DNA from: Rhodococcoides kroppenstedtii
GTDB taxonomy: Bacteria > Actinomycetota > Actinomycetes > Mycobacteriales > Mycobacteriaceae
NCBI RefSeq assembly: GCF_900111805.1
Contig: NZ_FOJN01000006.1
Location: 1 to 64,000 of the forward strand
Direction: 5' to 3'
Length of the DNA stretch: 64,000 nucleotides
How positions within the stretch are numbered: the first letter of the stretch is position 1; every line of letters begins with the position of its first letter. Positions 43,710 through 52,746 of this stretch are shown here, one piece after another. Under the pieces are notes generated by a model. The model was not told where the DNA came from, did no database searches, and saw only the letters and a list, made by a program, of their open reading frames with translations. Both the position numbers and the translations under genes were made by a program.

Positions 43710-44902
43710 GATGCGGTCCCCTCTGCGGCGACCAGTCTCAGGGGGAGCCGGTCGAATCGATGGATCACGTTGTTGACGGCGTAGGACGCGGGTCCGGCCG
43801 GCTCGATGCGCTCGACCCGCGTCGCGAGAACCTCGAGGATCGTCCGGGTCTCCAGTCGCGCGAGCCCTTGGCCGGCGCAGCCGTGAACTCCGGATCCGAA
43901 TCCGAGTTGGGCCGAGGCATCCCGGGTGATGTCGAACTCGTCGGGGTCCTGCCACTGCCGACGATCGCGGTTCGCGGAGGCGTAGAGCACCAGCACGCGC
44001 GCGTTCCGGGGAACGGTGACCCCGCCGACCTCGACGTCCCTCGCGGCGCGGCGGGAGAACGCGCGCAGCGGGGAGGTGTATCGCACGACCTCGTTGACGG
44101 CGTTCGGGAGCAGGCCGGGATCCTGCCGCACCGCCTGCCACTGGTCGGGATGGCGGGAGAAGAGATGCAGCGCACCGGAAATGGCGCCGATGGTCGTGTC
44201 CAGCGACGGCGCGAGGTAGTCGATCATCAGGGCGGGGCACTGCGAGCGCTCGATCCTGTTCTCGTCCGCGGCGGCGAGGACGTCGGCACCCATGCTGCCG
44301 GGCAGCACCGACCGCTCACGAACGACGCGGCGCGAGAAGGCCATCATCTCGGCGGAGGCCTTCGCCGACCCGAGGGCGTGCCGATTGAACGGGCCGAGTG
44401 CGTCGAACGTCGCGCCCGCCCACCGCAGCAGATTCTCGCGCCCGTCCTTCGGCCACCCCACCAGATCGGGCACGATCGACGTCGGGAGCGCGGTGGCGAG
44501 ATCCTCCACGCCGTCGACCCACTGTTTCGCGATCGCGGCGTCGACGATCCGTTCGGCCTCGTCCTGCACGGCCCGCCCCATCGTCCGCAGGGCTTTCGGG
44601 GTCAGGCGATGCGCCAGAACCGAGCGCTTGAGGGCGTGCTCGTCGCCGTCGCTGTTCAACGTCGTTCCTCGGCCCAGGCGGTTCGCCAGCGGGTTCAGCG
44701 CGACACCGTCGCCCGAGACGAACGTCTCGTCGTCGAGCAGCACCTGCTTGCACTCGGCGTACCGGGCGACGGCGTACACCTTCTGTTTCGTGAGCCACAC
44801 CACCGGACCGAGCTCCCGCAGCTCCGCGTAATGCGGATAGGGGTCGAGAATCGCTGCGGTGGAATAGATGTCGGCCCCGTAGCGGGGAACGGTGATGCTC
44901 AT
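43706..44902 (-). CDS. Cytochrome P450, CYP199-like
   Basis: A 398-residue soluble class I P450. FGSGVHGCAGQGLARLETR is the heme-Cys loop (F-x-x-G-x-H-x-C-x-G). NEVVRYTSPLRAFSRRAARD contains the ExxR-like helix region, and LAPSLDTTIGAISGA is the I-helix with Asp-Thr as the proton-delivery pair. DPYPHYAELRELGPVVWLTK, GRENLLRWAGATFDALGPFN and SANRDRRQWQDPDEFDITRD closely resemble CYP199-type enzymes that oxidise or demethylate aromatic acids such as 4-methoxybenzoate. The start MSITVPRYGADIY at 44902 has AGGAGAG upstream. The partner reductase is coupled to it. The subfamily name is by resemblance, not by alignment score. Confidence 0.88.
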   Translation of the reverse strand: MSITVPRYGADIYSTAAILDPYPHYAELRELGPVVWLTKQKVYAVARYAECKQVLLDDETFVSGDGVALNPLANRLGRGTTLNSDGDEHALKRSVLAHRLTPKALRTMGRAVQDEAERIVDAAIAKQWVDGVEDLATALPTSIVPDLVGWPKDGRENLLRWAGATFDALGPFNRHALGSAKASAEMMAFSRRVVRERSVLPGSMGADVLAAADENRIERSQCPALMIDYLAPSLDTTIGAISGALHLFSRHPDQWQAVRQDPGLLPNAVNEVVRYTSPLRAFSRRAARDVEVGGVTVPRNARVLVLYASANRDRRQWQDPDEFDITRDASAQLGFGSGVHGCAGQGLARLETRTILEVLATRVERIEPAGPASYAVNNVIHRFDRLPLRLVAAEGTAS

Positions 44903-45042
44903 CTCGGCGCTGCTCTCCTGGGGCCCGTGACGTTTTCTGACGATATCGTCACCTATGACAACTTCGACAGTCAAGGGTCGGTCGATCTCCCGAGCACAAA
45001 GACCGCACGGACTCGGTCGCCCCCGTGACGCGCCCTGGCACC

Positions 45043-45855
45043 ATGGCGTCGGTGAAGCGCACCGTCTCGGCCGCCCTCGAGGTCACCGTCACCGATCCGA
45101 CGAGTCTCGAGTTCCAGATCGCCGCCGCCCGCGTCCCCGGCCTGGTCATCGACGAGCAGTTGACGTTCGAACTCGACGGCCGCGCCCTCGCACCGGTGGA
45201 GATCACCGCGGAGCACGGCAGCCGCATCCACGGCTTCGACTGCGATCGCGGCCACCTCAGCGTCCGCTACCGCGCGACGGTCGACGGTCACGCCGAGCCG
45301 CCGGACGTCGTCGATCGGGACCTGTCGGTGTACCTGCGCCCGTCGCGCTACGCCGAGTCGGACACGCTGACCGGTTTCGCCGCACGGGAATTCGGCCACC
45401 TGCGGTCCGACGGCGAGGTCCTCGCCGCCGTGACGACCTGGGTCGCTCGGCGGCTGCGGTACGTGCCCGGCAGCAGCGACCCGATCGACGGCGCGTCGGA
45501 CACGCTCCTCGCCGGGGCCGGCGTCTGTCGCGACTACACCCACCTCGTCGTGGCTCTGCTCCGGGCGCGGCAGATCCCCGCCCGCCTCGTCGCCGTGTAC
45601 GCGCCGGGGTGCGACCCCATGGACTTCCACGCCGTCGCCGAGGCCTGCGTCGACGGGGTGTGGCGCGTCGTCGACGCGACCCGCCTCGCCCCCCGGCAGT
45701 CGCTGGTCCGTATCGCCACGGGCCGCGACGCCGCGGACACCGCCTTCCTGGACAACCATGACGGCTATCTCACCCTCGACCGGTTGGACGTCCTCGCCGT
45801 CGTGGACGGCGACCTCCCCGTCGACGACGTCACCCGCGAGGTCTCGATTTCCTGA
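45043..45855 (+). CDS. Transglutaminase-like cysteine protease-fold protein
   Basis: A 270-residue protein with an N-terminal beta domain (TVSAALEVTVTDPTSLEFQI) and a C-terminal transglutaminase-like core. The catalytic residues are visible: Cys in GAGVCRDYTHLVVALL, His in MDFHAVAEACVDGVW and Asp in VVDATRLAPRQ. Bacterial members of this family are usually cysteine proteases or amidases; cross-linking is rarely shown. The ATG at 45043 was chosen; a GTG at 45025 adds six residues. It is divergent from the P450 gene and lies upstream of the MmcQ/YjbR gene. Confidence 0.88.
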   Translation: MASVKRTVSAALEVTVTDPTSLEFQIAAARVPGLVIDEQLTFELDGRALAPVEITAEHGSRIHGFDCDRGHLSVRYRATVDGHAEPPDVVDRDLSVYLRPSRYAESDTLTGFAAREFGHLRSDGEVLAAVTTWVARRLRYVPGSSDPIDGASDTLLAGAGVCRDYTHLVVALLRARQIPARLVAVYAPGCDPMDFHAVAEACVDGVWRVVDATRLAPRQSLVRIATGRDAADTAFLDNHDGYLTLDRLDVLAVVDGDLPVDDVTREVSIS

Positions 45856-45866
45856 CCCGGCAGGGC

Positions 45867-45872
45867 TACCTT
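45867..45872 (+). promoter_or_regulatory. -10 hexamer of a probable leaderless promoter
   Basis: TACCTT lies eight bases before the ATG at 45881 and matches TANNNT. Confidence 0.4.
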
Positions 45873-45880
45873 CTGCTGGC

Positions 45881-46277
45881 ATGGCCCACCCCGTGCGGTT
45901 CGACGACGACGACGCGTTGCTGCGACGTGTGCGGGAGCTGGCGCTGGGGTTCCCGGGGGCCGCGGAGAAGGTGAGCCACGGGCGGCCGCAGTTCTTCACC
46001 ACGAAGACGTTCGCCGTGTACGGGGCGACGGTGAAAGGCGACCACCACTCGACGCGGTGGTCACGCTCCCTCCAGTTCCTCCCCGACCCCGACGAACACG
46101 ACGCCCTGGTGGGCGACACCCGGTTCTTCGTTCCCGCGTACTGGGCCGGCCGGATGGCTCGGCCTAGACCTCACCGTCGACGAGCCCGACTGGGACGAGG
46201 TCCGCGAACTGATCGACATGTCGTACCGACGCACGGCCACGAGGCGGCTGGTCGCCGAGCTCGACGCCCGCTCGTGA
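45881..46277 (+). pseudogene. MmcQ/YjbR-family protein with a frameshift
   Basis: The first frame reads MAHPVRFDDDDALLRRVREL, then FPGAAEKVSHGRPQFFTTKT, typical of the MmcQ/YjbR (DUF419) DNA-binding-like fold. It goes astray after FVPAYW. The true C-terminus, GWLGLDLTVDEPDWDEVREL, continues in another frame and ends at the TGA at 46275-46277. The expected AYVGPAGW needs two more G bases near 46140-46147, so a two-base deletion in a G-rich run explains the break. Restoring it gives a normal protein of about 132 residues. It may be a true mutation or a sequencing slip. Confidence 0.8.
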
Positions 46278-46290
46278 CAGCATCGACCCC

Positions 46291-46911
46291 GTGCAGCTGC
46301 TCCTGATCCGTCACGCGCTTCCGCTCTCGTCCACCGACGGAGCCGACCCGGATCTGTCCGATCTCGGCCGGGACCAGGCCGCCCGCCTCCCCGACGCCCT
46401 CGCGCCGCACGGCATCGTCCGCATCGTGTCGAGCCCCCAGCGCCGCGCTCTCGATACCGCCGCGCCGCTCGCGGCCGCGCGCGGACTGGACGTCGACGTC
46501 CGGGACGGTCTGGCCGAGTACGACCGCGACCACGCCGGTTACCTGCCCATCGAGCAGGCCCGCGAGCGGTTCCCCGAGCAGTACGCACGCATCAAGGCCG
46601 GGTATCTGCCCGACGGTGTGGACGCGGACGCGTTCGCCGGCCGCGTCGAGGACGCGCTCGCCCGGGTGATCGGCGAGACCGACCCCGACGCGTCCGTCGC
46701 CGTCGTCGCGCACGGCGGCGTCGTCAACGCCGTGCTGCATCGCCTCCTCGGCACCGCCACGCCCCTGACGTTCCCGATCGACTACTGCTCGATCACCCGC
46801 GTGCTCGTCTCACGGAGCGGTCACCGCACCGTCGCGTCGGTCAACGAGACCCAGCACGTGCTGGACCTGCTTCCCCGGTACCGGATGCGATCCTCATCGA
46901 CTTCTCAATGA
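46291..46911 (+). CDS. Histidine phosphatase family protein
   Basis: A 206-residue phosphoglycerate mutase-like phosphatase. The phospho-accepting His is in LLIRHALPLSSTDGAD (RHA motif), the Arg in IVSSPQRRALDTAAPL, and the second catalytic His in [18 protein letters not shown]. The GTG at 46291 gives the RH motif at the normal position close to the N-terminus. Members dephosphorylate small phospho-metabolites or phosphoproteins. The substrate is unknown. Confidence 0.9.
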   Translation: MQLLLIRHALPLSSTDGADPDLSDLGRDQAARLPDALAPHGIVRIVSSPQRRALDTAAPLAAARGLDVDVRDGLAEYDRDHAGYLPIEQARERFPEQYARIKAGYLPDGVDADAFAGRVEDALARVIGETDPDASVAVVAHGGVVNAVLHRLLGTATPLTFPIDYCSITRVLVSRSGHRTVASVNETQHVLDLLPRYRMRSSSTSQ

Positions 46912-47005
46912 GCCTGCTCGAGGGCTGTTTTCGGCGTTGCGCAGCCCTCCGCGCGTCCGCGTGTGTCCGAGGGTGTCCGCGGCGCCCGTTAGCCTGAGCC
47001 CTACT

Positions 47006-48580
47006 ATGTCTGCTCCCTCCGCGCACGGCGCGCCGCGGTCCGGCCCGCTCGCCGTCCTGTCCCGGCCTCTCGTGGCGCTCCTCGCGATCGTCCTCCCGCT
47101 GCTGATCGCCGGCGGATACGCCGTGGCCAGCGGGCACGACGTCGATCCCGTCGCGTCCTCGAGCACGTCCACCACCGATGCGGCGGGCGGCGAGGGCGGC
47201 GACGATGCCGCCGCGCAGCCCGGAGCGGACCCGCTCGCGAAGACGCGCTCGGCGCTGACCCAGACCCAGCTCCCGCTCAGCCTCCTCTCGGGCGGACTGA
47301 CCCAGCTCACCGACGGTGCGCCGCTGCTGTCGGGCGGGGTGAACCAGCTCTCCGACGGGCTGGGGCAGGCCCGCGACGGTGCGCAGCAGCTCGCCGACGG
47401 CAACGGCCAGCTCGCCGGTGGTCTCGGTCAGCTCCAGGGCGGCGTCGTCCAACTCGGCGACGGGGCCACGCAGATCAGCGGCGGAGTGAACCAACTGACG
47501 ACGCCCCTGCTCGCCCTCGGCGAGAAGCAGGCGTCCGCCACGGCGGCCATCGCCGACGTCGCGAACCGCATCGAAACGCTGAACAACCCGATCACCACCG
47601 ACGCCGCGCGCCAGCTGCGGGAGCTGATCGACACCCTGAACGCCCAGGGCCTCGGCCCCGACACGGTCTCGCAGATCAACCAGCTGCGCGACGGTGCCGA
47701 ACTGCTCGCCTACCAGTTGAGCGACCCGTCCAGCGAGTTCGTCACCGGCGTCGCCACGGCGGTCGACGGCTCGAACCAGCTGGCCACCGGCTCGGCGCAG
47801 CTGCGTGACGGTCTCGTCCAGCTCGACGACGGCGGCCGCCAGCTCCGTGCGGGCACCGACCAGCTGTCCTCCGGCATCGAACCCATCGAGGGCGTGGTGA
47901 CCAGCCTGCAGAACGGCGTGCGCAACGCCACGACGTCGCTGCCCGGCGCCACCAACGTCACCGCGACCACCACGACGTCCGACGACGGCACCGTCTCCAC
48001 CACCGTCGTCGCCTCGAGCCGGGACACCACCACGTACTACGTCATCGCGGCACTCGTCGCGGTGGCCGCCGTCGCCGCGGTGAGCCTGCTGCGCCGTCTC
48101 CGACCGGGCGCCCGCGTGGTTCCGGTGGTGGCCGTCGTCGCCATCGCCGCGGCCGCCTCGCTCGTCTACTGGGTGGTCGGCGACGGCCGGTCCGTCGGGA
48201 CCCTCGTCGGCGGCGTCGCCTTCCTGCTGCTGGCCTCGGCGGCCTTCGTCGCGGCCGCCGGAGCGGTGCAGATGGCGTTCGGCCGCGTCGTGGGGCAGTC
48301 GGTGAACCTCGTGGCGCTGCTGGTCCAGCTCGCGGTGGCCGGCGCGGCACTCGTCGCCGCCCCCGACAGCCCGGTCTTCGGCCGCCTCGCCTCGTTCACG
48401 CCCGTCGGATGGCTCGCCACCGGCCTCGACCGCATCGGAGCCGACGCGATGGACGCCACCGGCTGGCTCGCCGTCGTCGTCACGGTGGCGCTGCTCGGAG
48501 TCGCCGGCATCGTCTGGTCCGTCGTGGCCCGGTCGCACCCGGGCGGAACCGTCGACGACCGGGCGTACGCGGGAGCCTGA
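47006..48580 (+). CDS. YhgE/Pip-like membrane protein with LxxG heptad repeats
   Basis: A 524-residue protein. One N-terminal helix (ALLAIVLPLLIAGGYAVASG) is followed by an Ala/Ser/Thr-rich acidic linker. A long exported region built of LxxG-type heptads comes next (GLTQLTDGAPLLSGGVNQLS, then DGAQQLADGNGQLAGGLGQL, and again around residues 265-300). The C-terminal part has about five helices (YYVIAALVAVAAVAAVSLLR and later). This is the layout of YhgE/Pip and EsaA-like proteins, some of which are phage receptors or type VII secretion accessories. The short N-terminal linker and the lack of the usual ABC-2-like start set it slightly apart. It stands alone; no ESX genes are nearby. Confidence 0.8.
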   Translation: MSAPSAHGAPRSGPLAVLSRPLVALLAIVLPLLIAGGYAVASGHDVDPVASSSTSTTDAAGGEGGDDAAAQPGADPLAKTRSALTQTQLPLSLLSGGLTQLTDGAPLLSGGVNQLSDGLGQARDGAQQLADGNGQLAGGLGQLQGGVVQLGDGATQISGGVNQLTTPLLALGEKQASATAAIADVANRIETLNNPITTDAARQLRELIDTLNAQGLGPDTVSQINQLRDGAELLAYQLSDPSSEFVTGVATAVDGSNQLATGSAQLRDGLVQLDDGGRQLRAGTDQLSSGIEPIEGVVTSLQNGVRNATTSLPGATNVTATTTTSDDGTVSTTVVASSRDTTTYYVIAALVAVAAVAAVSLLRRLRPGARVVPVVAVVAIAAAASLVYWVVGDGRSVGTLVGGVAFLLLASAAFVAAAGAVQMAFGRVVGQSVNLVALLVQLAVAGAALVAAPDSPVFGRLASFTPVGWLATGLDRIGADAMDATGWLAVVVTVALLGVAGIVWSVVARSHPGGTVDDRAYAGA

Positions 48581-48615
48581 GCGTCCCGATCGGGCCGACC
48601 CTGGACGGTGGGGGG

Positions 48616-49494
48616 TCAGGCGGGCGGGGCGAACGCGTCGATCACCGACGCCATGTCGTCCGATCCATGGCCTCGCTCGCTCGCGTCGGCGAACGCCGAT
48701 CGCACCGCGCCGAGGAGACGTCCCGCGCCGGTGTTCCTGCCGTCGGCGTCCGTCGCGTCGGTGGCGTCGATCATGAGGTCGAGATCCTTGACCACGCCGT
48801 CCACGCCGAACGACGGGGCGAACTCGCGGTCGATCATCGCGGTGCCCTTGAGCTGGGTGTAGGGCGCGCCGATCGGACCGCCGTCGAGTGCTTCGAGGAA
48901 CAGCGCCGGGTCCACGCCGAGGTGCCGCGCGATCGCCACGGACTGCGCGGTGGCGGCCGTCAGCGTCGCGACCATCGCATTGCACGCGAGTTTGAGGGCG
49001 CTGGCCGCACCGGGCTCGGTCCCCGCCGACACCGTCTTCACGGCGATGGCCTCCACGACGGGCCGCACGGTCTGGAGGAGCGAGTCGGGGCCGGAGATCA
49101 GCGCGGTGAGCTCGCCCTGCTCGGCCGGGGCCTTGGTGCCCAGAACGGGCGCGTCCAGCGTCGCGACGCCATGCCGGGCGGCCAGGTCGGCCAACCGCAC
49201 GGCTCCCGCCGGCCCGACGGTGGCGCTCTGCATCCACACCGCGCCGTCGCGCACCGCGGGGAGGAAGGCGTCCGCGGCGTCGGCGGTGGCCGCCTCGTCG
49301 TACAGCATCGTGACGACCACGTCGGCGTCGCGCACGCAGTCCGCCGGGTCGGTGGACCCCCGCGCCCCGGAATTCACGAGATCCGTCGTGCGCTCCGCGG
49401 TACGGTTCCAGACGGACACGTCGTGGCCCGCCCGCAGGATCGACGCGGCCATGCCCGCGCCCATGGTGCCGGTTCCGATCACTGCCACTCGCAC
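48616..49494 (-). CDS. NAD(P)-dependent beta-hydroxyacid dehydrogenase family protein
   Basis: A 292-residue 3-hydroxyisobutyrate dehydrogenase-like oxidoreductase. The Rossmann motif is VAVIGTGTMGAGMAASILRA, the substrate segment is DAPVLGTKAPAEQGELTALI, and the catalytic Lys lies in GAASALKLACNAMVATLTAA (the K-x-x-x-N pattern). Family members oxidise 3-hydroxyisobutyrate, 6-phosphogluconate-like or tartronate semialdehyde substrates, and some reduce imines. The GTG start at 49494 follows GGGAGGTCGCAC. It is divergent from the MFS gene. The substrate is not determined. Confidence 0.9.
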   Translation of the reverse strand: MRVAVIGTGTMGAGMAASILRAGHDVSVWNRTAERTTDLVNSGARGSTDPADCVRDADVVVTMLYDEAATADAADAFLPAVRDGAVWMQSATVGPAGAVRLADLAARHGVATLDAPVLGTKAPAEQGELTALISGPDSLLQTVRPVVEAIAVKTVSAGTEPGAASALKLACNAMVATLTAATAQSVAIARHLGVDPALFLEALDGGPIGAPYTQLKGTAMIDREFAPSFGVDGVVKDLDLMIDATDATDADGRNTGAGRLLGAVRSAFADASERGHGSDDMASVIDAFAPPA

Positions 49495-49597
49495 GTGCGA
49501 CCTCCCTCACCATGACGACGACGCATTTCGTCCCGCCCGTGCCGGTGTGTTCCCATCGAGGGTCGAGATCAATCGTGACTAACGGTAAGGACCGCGC

Positions 49598-51130
49598 ATG
49601 ACCAGCCCACACGCCGCTGCATCACCCCGAGCCGGGCTTCGGGAGTGGGTGGGGCTGGCCGTTCTGGTCATGCCCATCCTGGTGGTGTCGATGGACATGT
49701 CGGTCCTCTATCTCGCCCTGCCGTCGCTCACCGTCGACCTCCAGCCGAGCAGCGCCGAACAGCTGTGGATCCTCGACATCTACAGCTTCATGCTGGCCGG
49801 CCTCCTGGTGACCATGGGCTCGCTCGGCGACCGCATCGGCACCCGGCGCCTGCTCATGATCGGATCGGTCGTCTTCGGCGTCGCCTCCGTGCTGGCCGCG
49901 TTCTCGCAGAACCCCGAATCGCTCATCGCCTCCCGCGTGTCGCTGGGTATCGGCGGCGCCACCCTCGCGCCGTCGACGCTGTCCCTGCTGCGCAAGCTGT
50001 TCGTCGACCCGGTGCAGCGCGGCATGGCCGTCGGCGTGTGGACGGCCGGGTTCGCCGGCGGCGGATCCTTCGGGCCCGTGGTCGCCGGATTTCTGCTCGA
50101 GCACTTCTGGTGGGGGTCGGTGTTCCTGATCAACCTGCCGATCATGGCCCTGCTGCTCGTCGCGGCGCCGCTGATCCTGCCCGAGGCGAAGAACCCCGAC
50201 CCCGGCCGCTTCGACCTGCTCGCCGTCGCGGGATCGATCGTGACCATGCTGGCCCTCGTCTTCGCTCTCAAGCACACCGCACAGGACGGCGTCGACTGGC
50301 AGGCCGGTGCCGCCCTGATGGTCGCCGCCGCCGTCGGCACGTGGTTCGTCCGTCGTCAGCGGGCGAGCACCCACCCGATCATCGACTTCCCGCTCTTCCG
50401 CAATCCCGCGTTCTCCGTCGCCGTCATCGTGATCCTGGTGTCCGTCTTCGTCATCGCCGGGTTCAACCTGCTGCTCTCGCAGTTCCTGCAGCTCGTCATG
50501 GGCTTCAGCACCCTCGAGGCCGGACTGTGGTCGTTGATCCCGGCCGTCGCGACCGCGGTCGCCTCCCTCACGGCGCCGTTCGTCATGAAGCGGCGGCACC
50601 CGTCGGTGATCCTGCTCGGGTCCATCTGTGTCGCGGCCGTGGGCGCGGCCGTGGTCGGCCTCGTCGGGCTGCCGGGGTCGGTGACCACCGGGGCCGCTCT
50701 GGCCGTGCTGTTGTGCGGCATGGTGATCGCCTCGCTCGGCGTCGGAACGGGCACCACGCTCGGCTCGGACCGCGTGCTGGCCACCGCTGCACCGGAGAAG
50801 GCCGGGGCTGCGGGCGCCGTCTCCGAGACCGGCGCCGAACTCGGCGGCGCCCTGGGTATCGCCGTACTCGGATCGATCAACCTCGCCACCTACCGCCTGG
50901 CCCTCGGCGGCGACGTACCGCCGGACAGCACGCTCGCCGGTGTGCTGTCGGACCCGACCACCGGCCCCACCGTGGCCGACCGCGCCCGTGAGGCGTACGT
51001 GGACGGCATGGTCGCCGCGGCCGGGGCGACCGTCGGGATGCTGGTGGTCGCGGGTCTGGCGTCGGCCTACCTGTTCCGCCGAGCGGCTCGGACCGCCGCG
51101 GCCGAACCCGAGCGCCTGCCCGCAGCCTGA
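49598..51130 (+). CDS. MFS transporter, DHA2 (EmrB/QacA) type
   Basis: A 510-residue exporter with fourteen hydrophobic helices. VVSMDMSVLYLALPSLTVDL near the N-terminus, SLGDRIGTRRLLMIGSVVFG (loop 2-3 motif A) and SRVSLGIGGATLAPSTLSLL are hallmarks of the DHA2 drug:H+ antiporter group. GVWTAGFAGGGSFGPVVAGF is the antiporter-type motif C region. It is likely to export organic cations, dyes or antibiotics. The start at 49598 has AAGGA upstream. No local TetR or MarR regulator gene is seen, so control is unclear. Confidence 0.92.
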   Translation: MTSPHAAASPRAGLREWVGLAVLVMPILVVSMDMSVLYLALPSLTVDLQPSSAEQLWILDIYSFMLAGLLVTMGSLGDRIGTRRLLMIGSVVFGVASVLAAFSQNPESLIASRVSLGIGGATLAPSTLSLLRKLFVDPVQRGMAVGVWTAGFAGGGSFGPVVAGFLLEHFWWGSVFLINLPIMALLLVAAPLILPEAKNPDPGRFDLLAVAGSIVTMLALVFALKHTAQDGVDWQAGAALMVAAAVGTWFVRRQRASTHPIIDFPLFRNPAFSVAVIVILVSVFVIAGFNLLLSQFLQLVMGFSTLEAGLWSLIPAVATAVASLTAPFVMKRRHPSVILLGSICVAAVGAAVVGLVGLPGSVTTGAALAVLLCGMVIASLGVGTGTTLGSDRVLATAAPEKAGAAGAVSETGAELGGALGIAVLGSINLATYRLALGGDVPPDSTLAGVLSDPTTGPTVADRAREAYVDGMVAAAGATVGMLVVAGLASAYLFRRAARTAAAEPERLPAA

Positions 51131-51135
51131 CCCCC

Positions 51136-51209
51136 GCGAGTTTCCCCACACGATCGGCGCCCGTTCCGCGGATTCGCGGTCCCCGGCGCGATCGTGTGGG
51201 AGAACTCGC
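51136..51209. repeat. Long inverted repeat / hairpin after the MFS gene
   Basis: GCGAGTT (51136-51142) and CCCACACGATCG (51145-51156) pair with AACTCGC (51203-51209) and CGATCGTGTGGG (51189-51200), extended by GCGCC/GGCGC inside. The total stem exceeds 20 base pairs with a two-base mismatch. It begins six bases after the MFS stop and could be a terminator or a palindromic intergenic element. Confidence 0.75.
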
Positions 51210-51228
51210 ACCGAACACCCGGACACAC

Positions 51229-51268
51229 GTCAGCACCCCCTCCCATGACGACGGGAGGGGGTGCTGAC
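51229..51268. terminator. Perfect 16-bp hairpin terminator between MFS gene and gltD
   Basis: GTCAGCACCCCCTCCC (51229-51244) pairs perfectly with GGGAGGGGGTGCTGAC (51253-51268) around an 8-base ATGACGAC loop. It lies 11 bases from the gltD stop on the minus strand and probably terminates gltBD, and possibly transcription from the other side. Confidence 0.8.
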
Positions 51269-51279
51269 GGTGGTTCTCG

Positions 51280-52746
51280 CTAGCGCTGCGCCATCTGCGT
51301 CGGCGTGATCGGCGCCGGCAGGGCGGTCTTGCCCATGAGGAAGCTGTCCACCGCGGAGGCGGCGGAACGGCCCTCGGCAATGGCCCACACGATCAAGGAC
51401 TGGCCGCGGCCCATGTCACCGGCCACGAACACGCCCTCGACGTTGGTGTTCCACTTGTCCGTGCGGGCGACGTTGCCGCGCTCGTTGAGGTTCACACCGA
51501 GGTCGGTGAGCAGACCGGGCTTCTCCGGACCGGTGAAGCCCATCGCGAGCAACACCAGGTCGGCCTCGAGGTGGAAGTCGGACCCCTCCACCTTGTGGAA
51601 GCGACCGTCCTTGAACTCGACCTCGTGCGCGTCGAGCCCGGTGACGATGCCGTTCTCGCCGGTGAACTTCTCGGTGTTGACCGAGAACACCCGCTCGCCA
51701 CCCTCCTCGTGAGCCGAGGACACGCGGTACACCAACGGGTACGTCGGCCACGGCGTGGAGTCGGCACGCTCCTCGGGCGGGCGCGGCATGATCTCGAACT
51801 GGTGGACGCTGGCCGCACCCTGACGGTGCGACGTGCCCAGGCAGTCCGCGCCGGTGTCGCCGCCGCCGATGATGACGACCTTCTTGCCCCGCGCGGTGAT
51901 CGGCGGCTGGCCGTTGGCGTCGGTGACGGCATCGCCGAGCTGCACCCGGTTGGCCCACGGCAGGAACTCCATGGCCTGGTGGATGCCGCCGTACTCGCGG
52001 CCGGGCACCTCCAGATCACGGGCCTTGGTGGCACCGCCGGAGAGGACGACGGCGTCGAACTGCGCCCGCAGGTCCGCGGCCGTGATATCGACACCGACGT
52101 TCACGCCGGTGCGGAAGATGGTGCCCTCGGCCTCCATCTGCGCGATGCGGCGATCGATGTGCCGCTTCTCCATCTTGAACTCGGGGATGCCGTAGCGGAG
52201 CAGACCGCCGATGCGGTCGGCGCGCTCGAAGACCGTGACCGTGTGACCGGCCCGCGTGAGCTGCTGCGCCGCAGCGAGTCCCGCCGGACCCGAGCCGACC
52301 ACAGCCACCGTCTTGCCGGTGAGGTACGTCGGGTAGACGGGCTGGACCCAACCCTCGTCGAAGGCGCGGTCGATGATCTCGACCTCGACCTGCTTGATGG
52401 TCACCGGATCCTGGTTGATGCCCAGGACGCACGACGCCTCGCACGGCGCCGGGCACAACCGTCCGGTGAACTCCGGGAAGTTGTTCGTGGCGTGCAGGCG
52501 GTCGATGGACTCGCGCCACCGGTCCTTGTACACCAGGTCGTTCCACTCGGGAATGAGGTTCCCCAGCGGACACCCGTTGTGGCAGAACGGGATACCGCAG
52601 TCCATGCAGCGGCTGGCCTGCGTCCGCAGCGTGTCCGTCGAGAAGTCCTCGTAGACCTCTTTCCAGTCCATGAGTCGCAGGTCGACGGGACGGCGCTTCG
52701 GCAGTTCCCTGGACGTGTTCTTCAGAAATCCCTGCGGGTCACCCAC
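51280..52746 (-). CDS. gltD: Glutamate synthase small subunit
   Basis: A 488-residue iron-sulfur flavoprotein that passes electrons from NADPH to the large subunit of glutamate synthase. The N-terminal cysteine set is [19 protein letters not shown] with [15 protein letters not shown] after it, forming two [4Fe-4S] clusters. [17 protein letters not shown] is the FAD motif, [17 protein letters not shown] the NADPH motif, and [20 protein letters not shown] the late FAD motif. The start overlaps the gltB stop by eight bases. The length is standard. Confidence 0.96.
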   Translation of the reverse strand: MGDPQGFLKNTSRELPKRRPVDLRLMDWKEVYEDFSTDTLRTQASRCMDCGIPFCHNGCPLGNLIPEWNDLVYKDRWRESIDRLHATNNFPEFTGRLCPAPCEASCVLGINQDPVTIKQVEVEIIDRAFDEGWVQPVYPTYLTGKTVAVVGSGPAGLAAAQQLTRAGHTVTVFERADRIGGLLRYGIPEFKMEKRHIDRRIAQMEAEGTIFRTGVNVGVDITAADLRAQFDAVVLSGGATKARDLEVPGREYGGIHQAMEFLPWANRVQLGDAVTDANGQPPITARGKKVVIIGGGDTGADCLGTSHRQGAASVHQFEIMPRPPEERADSTPWPTYPLVYRVSSAHEEGGERVFSVNTEKFTGENGIVTGLDAHEVEFKDGRFHKVEGSDFHLEADLVLLAMGFTGPEKPGLLTDLGVNLNERGNVARTDKWNTNVEGVFVAGDMGRGQSLIVWAIAEGRSAASAVDSFLMGKTALPAPITPTQMAQR

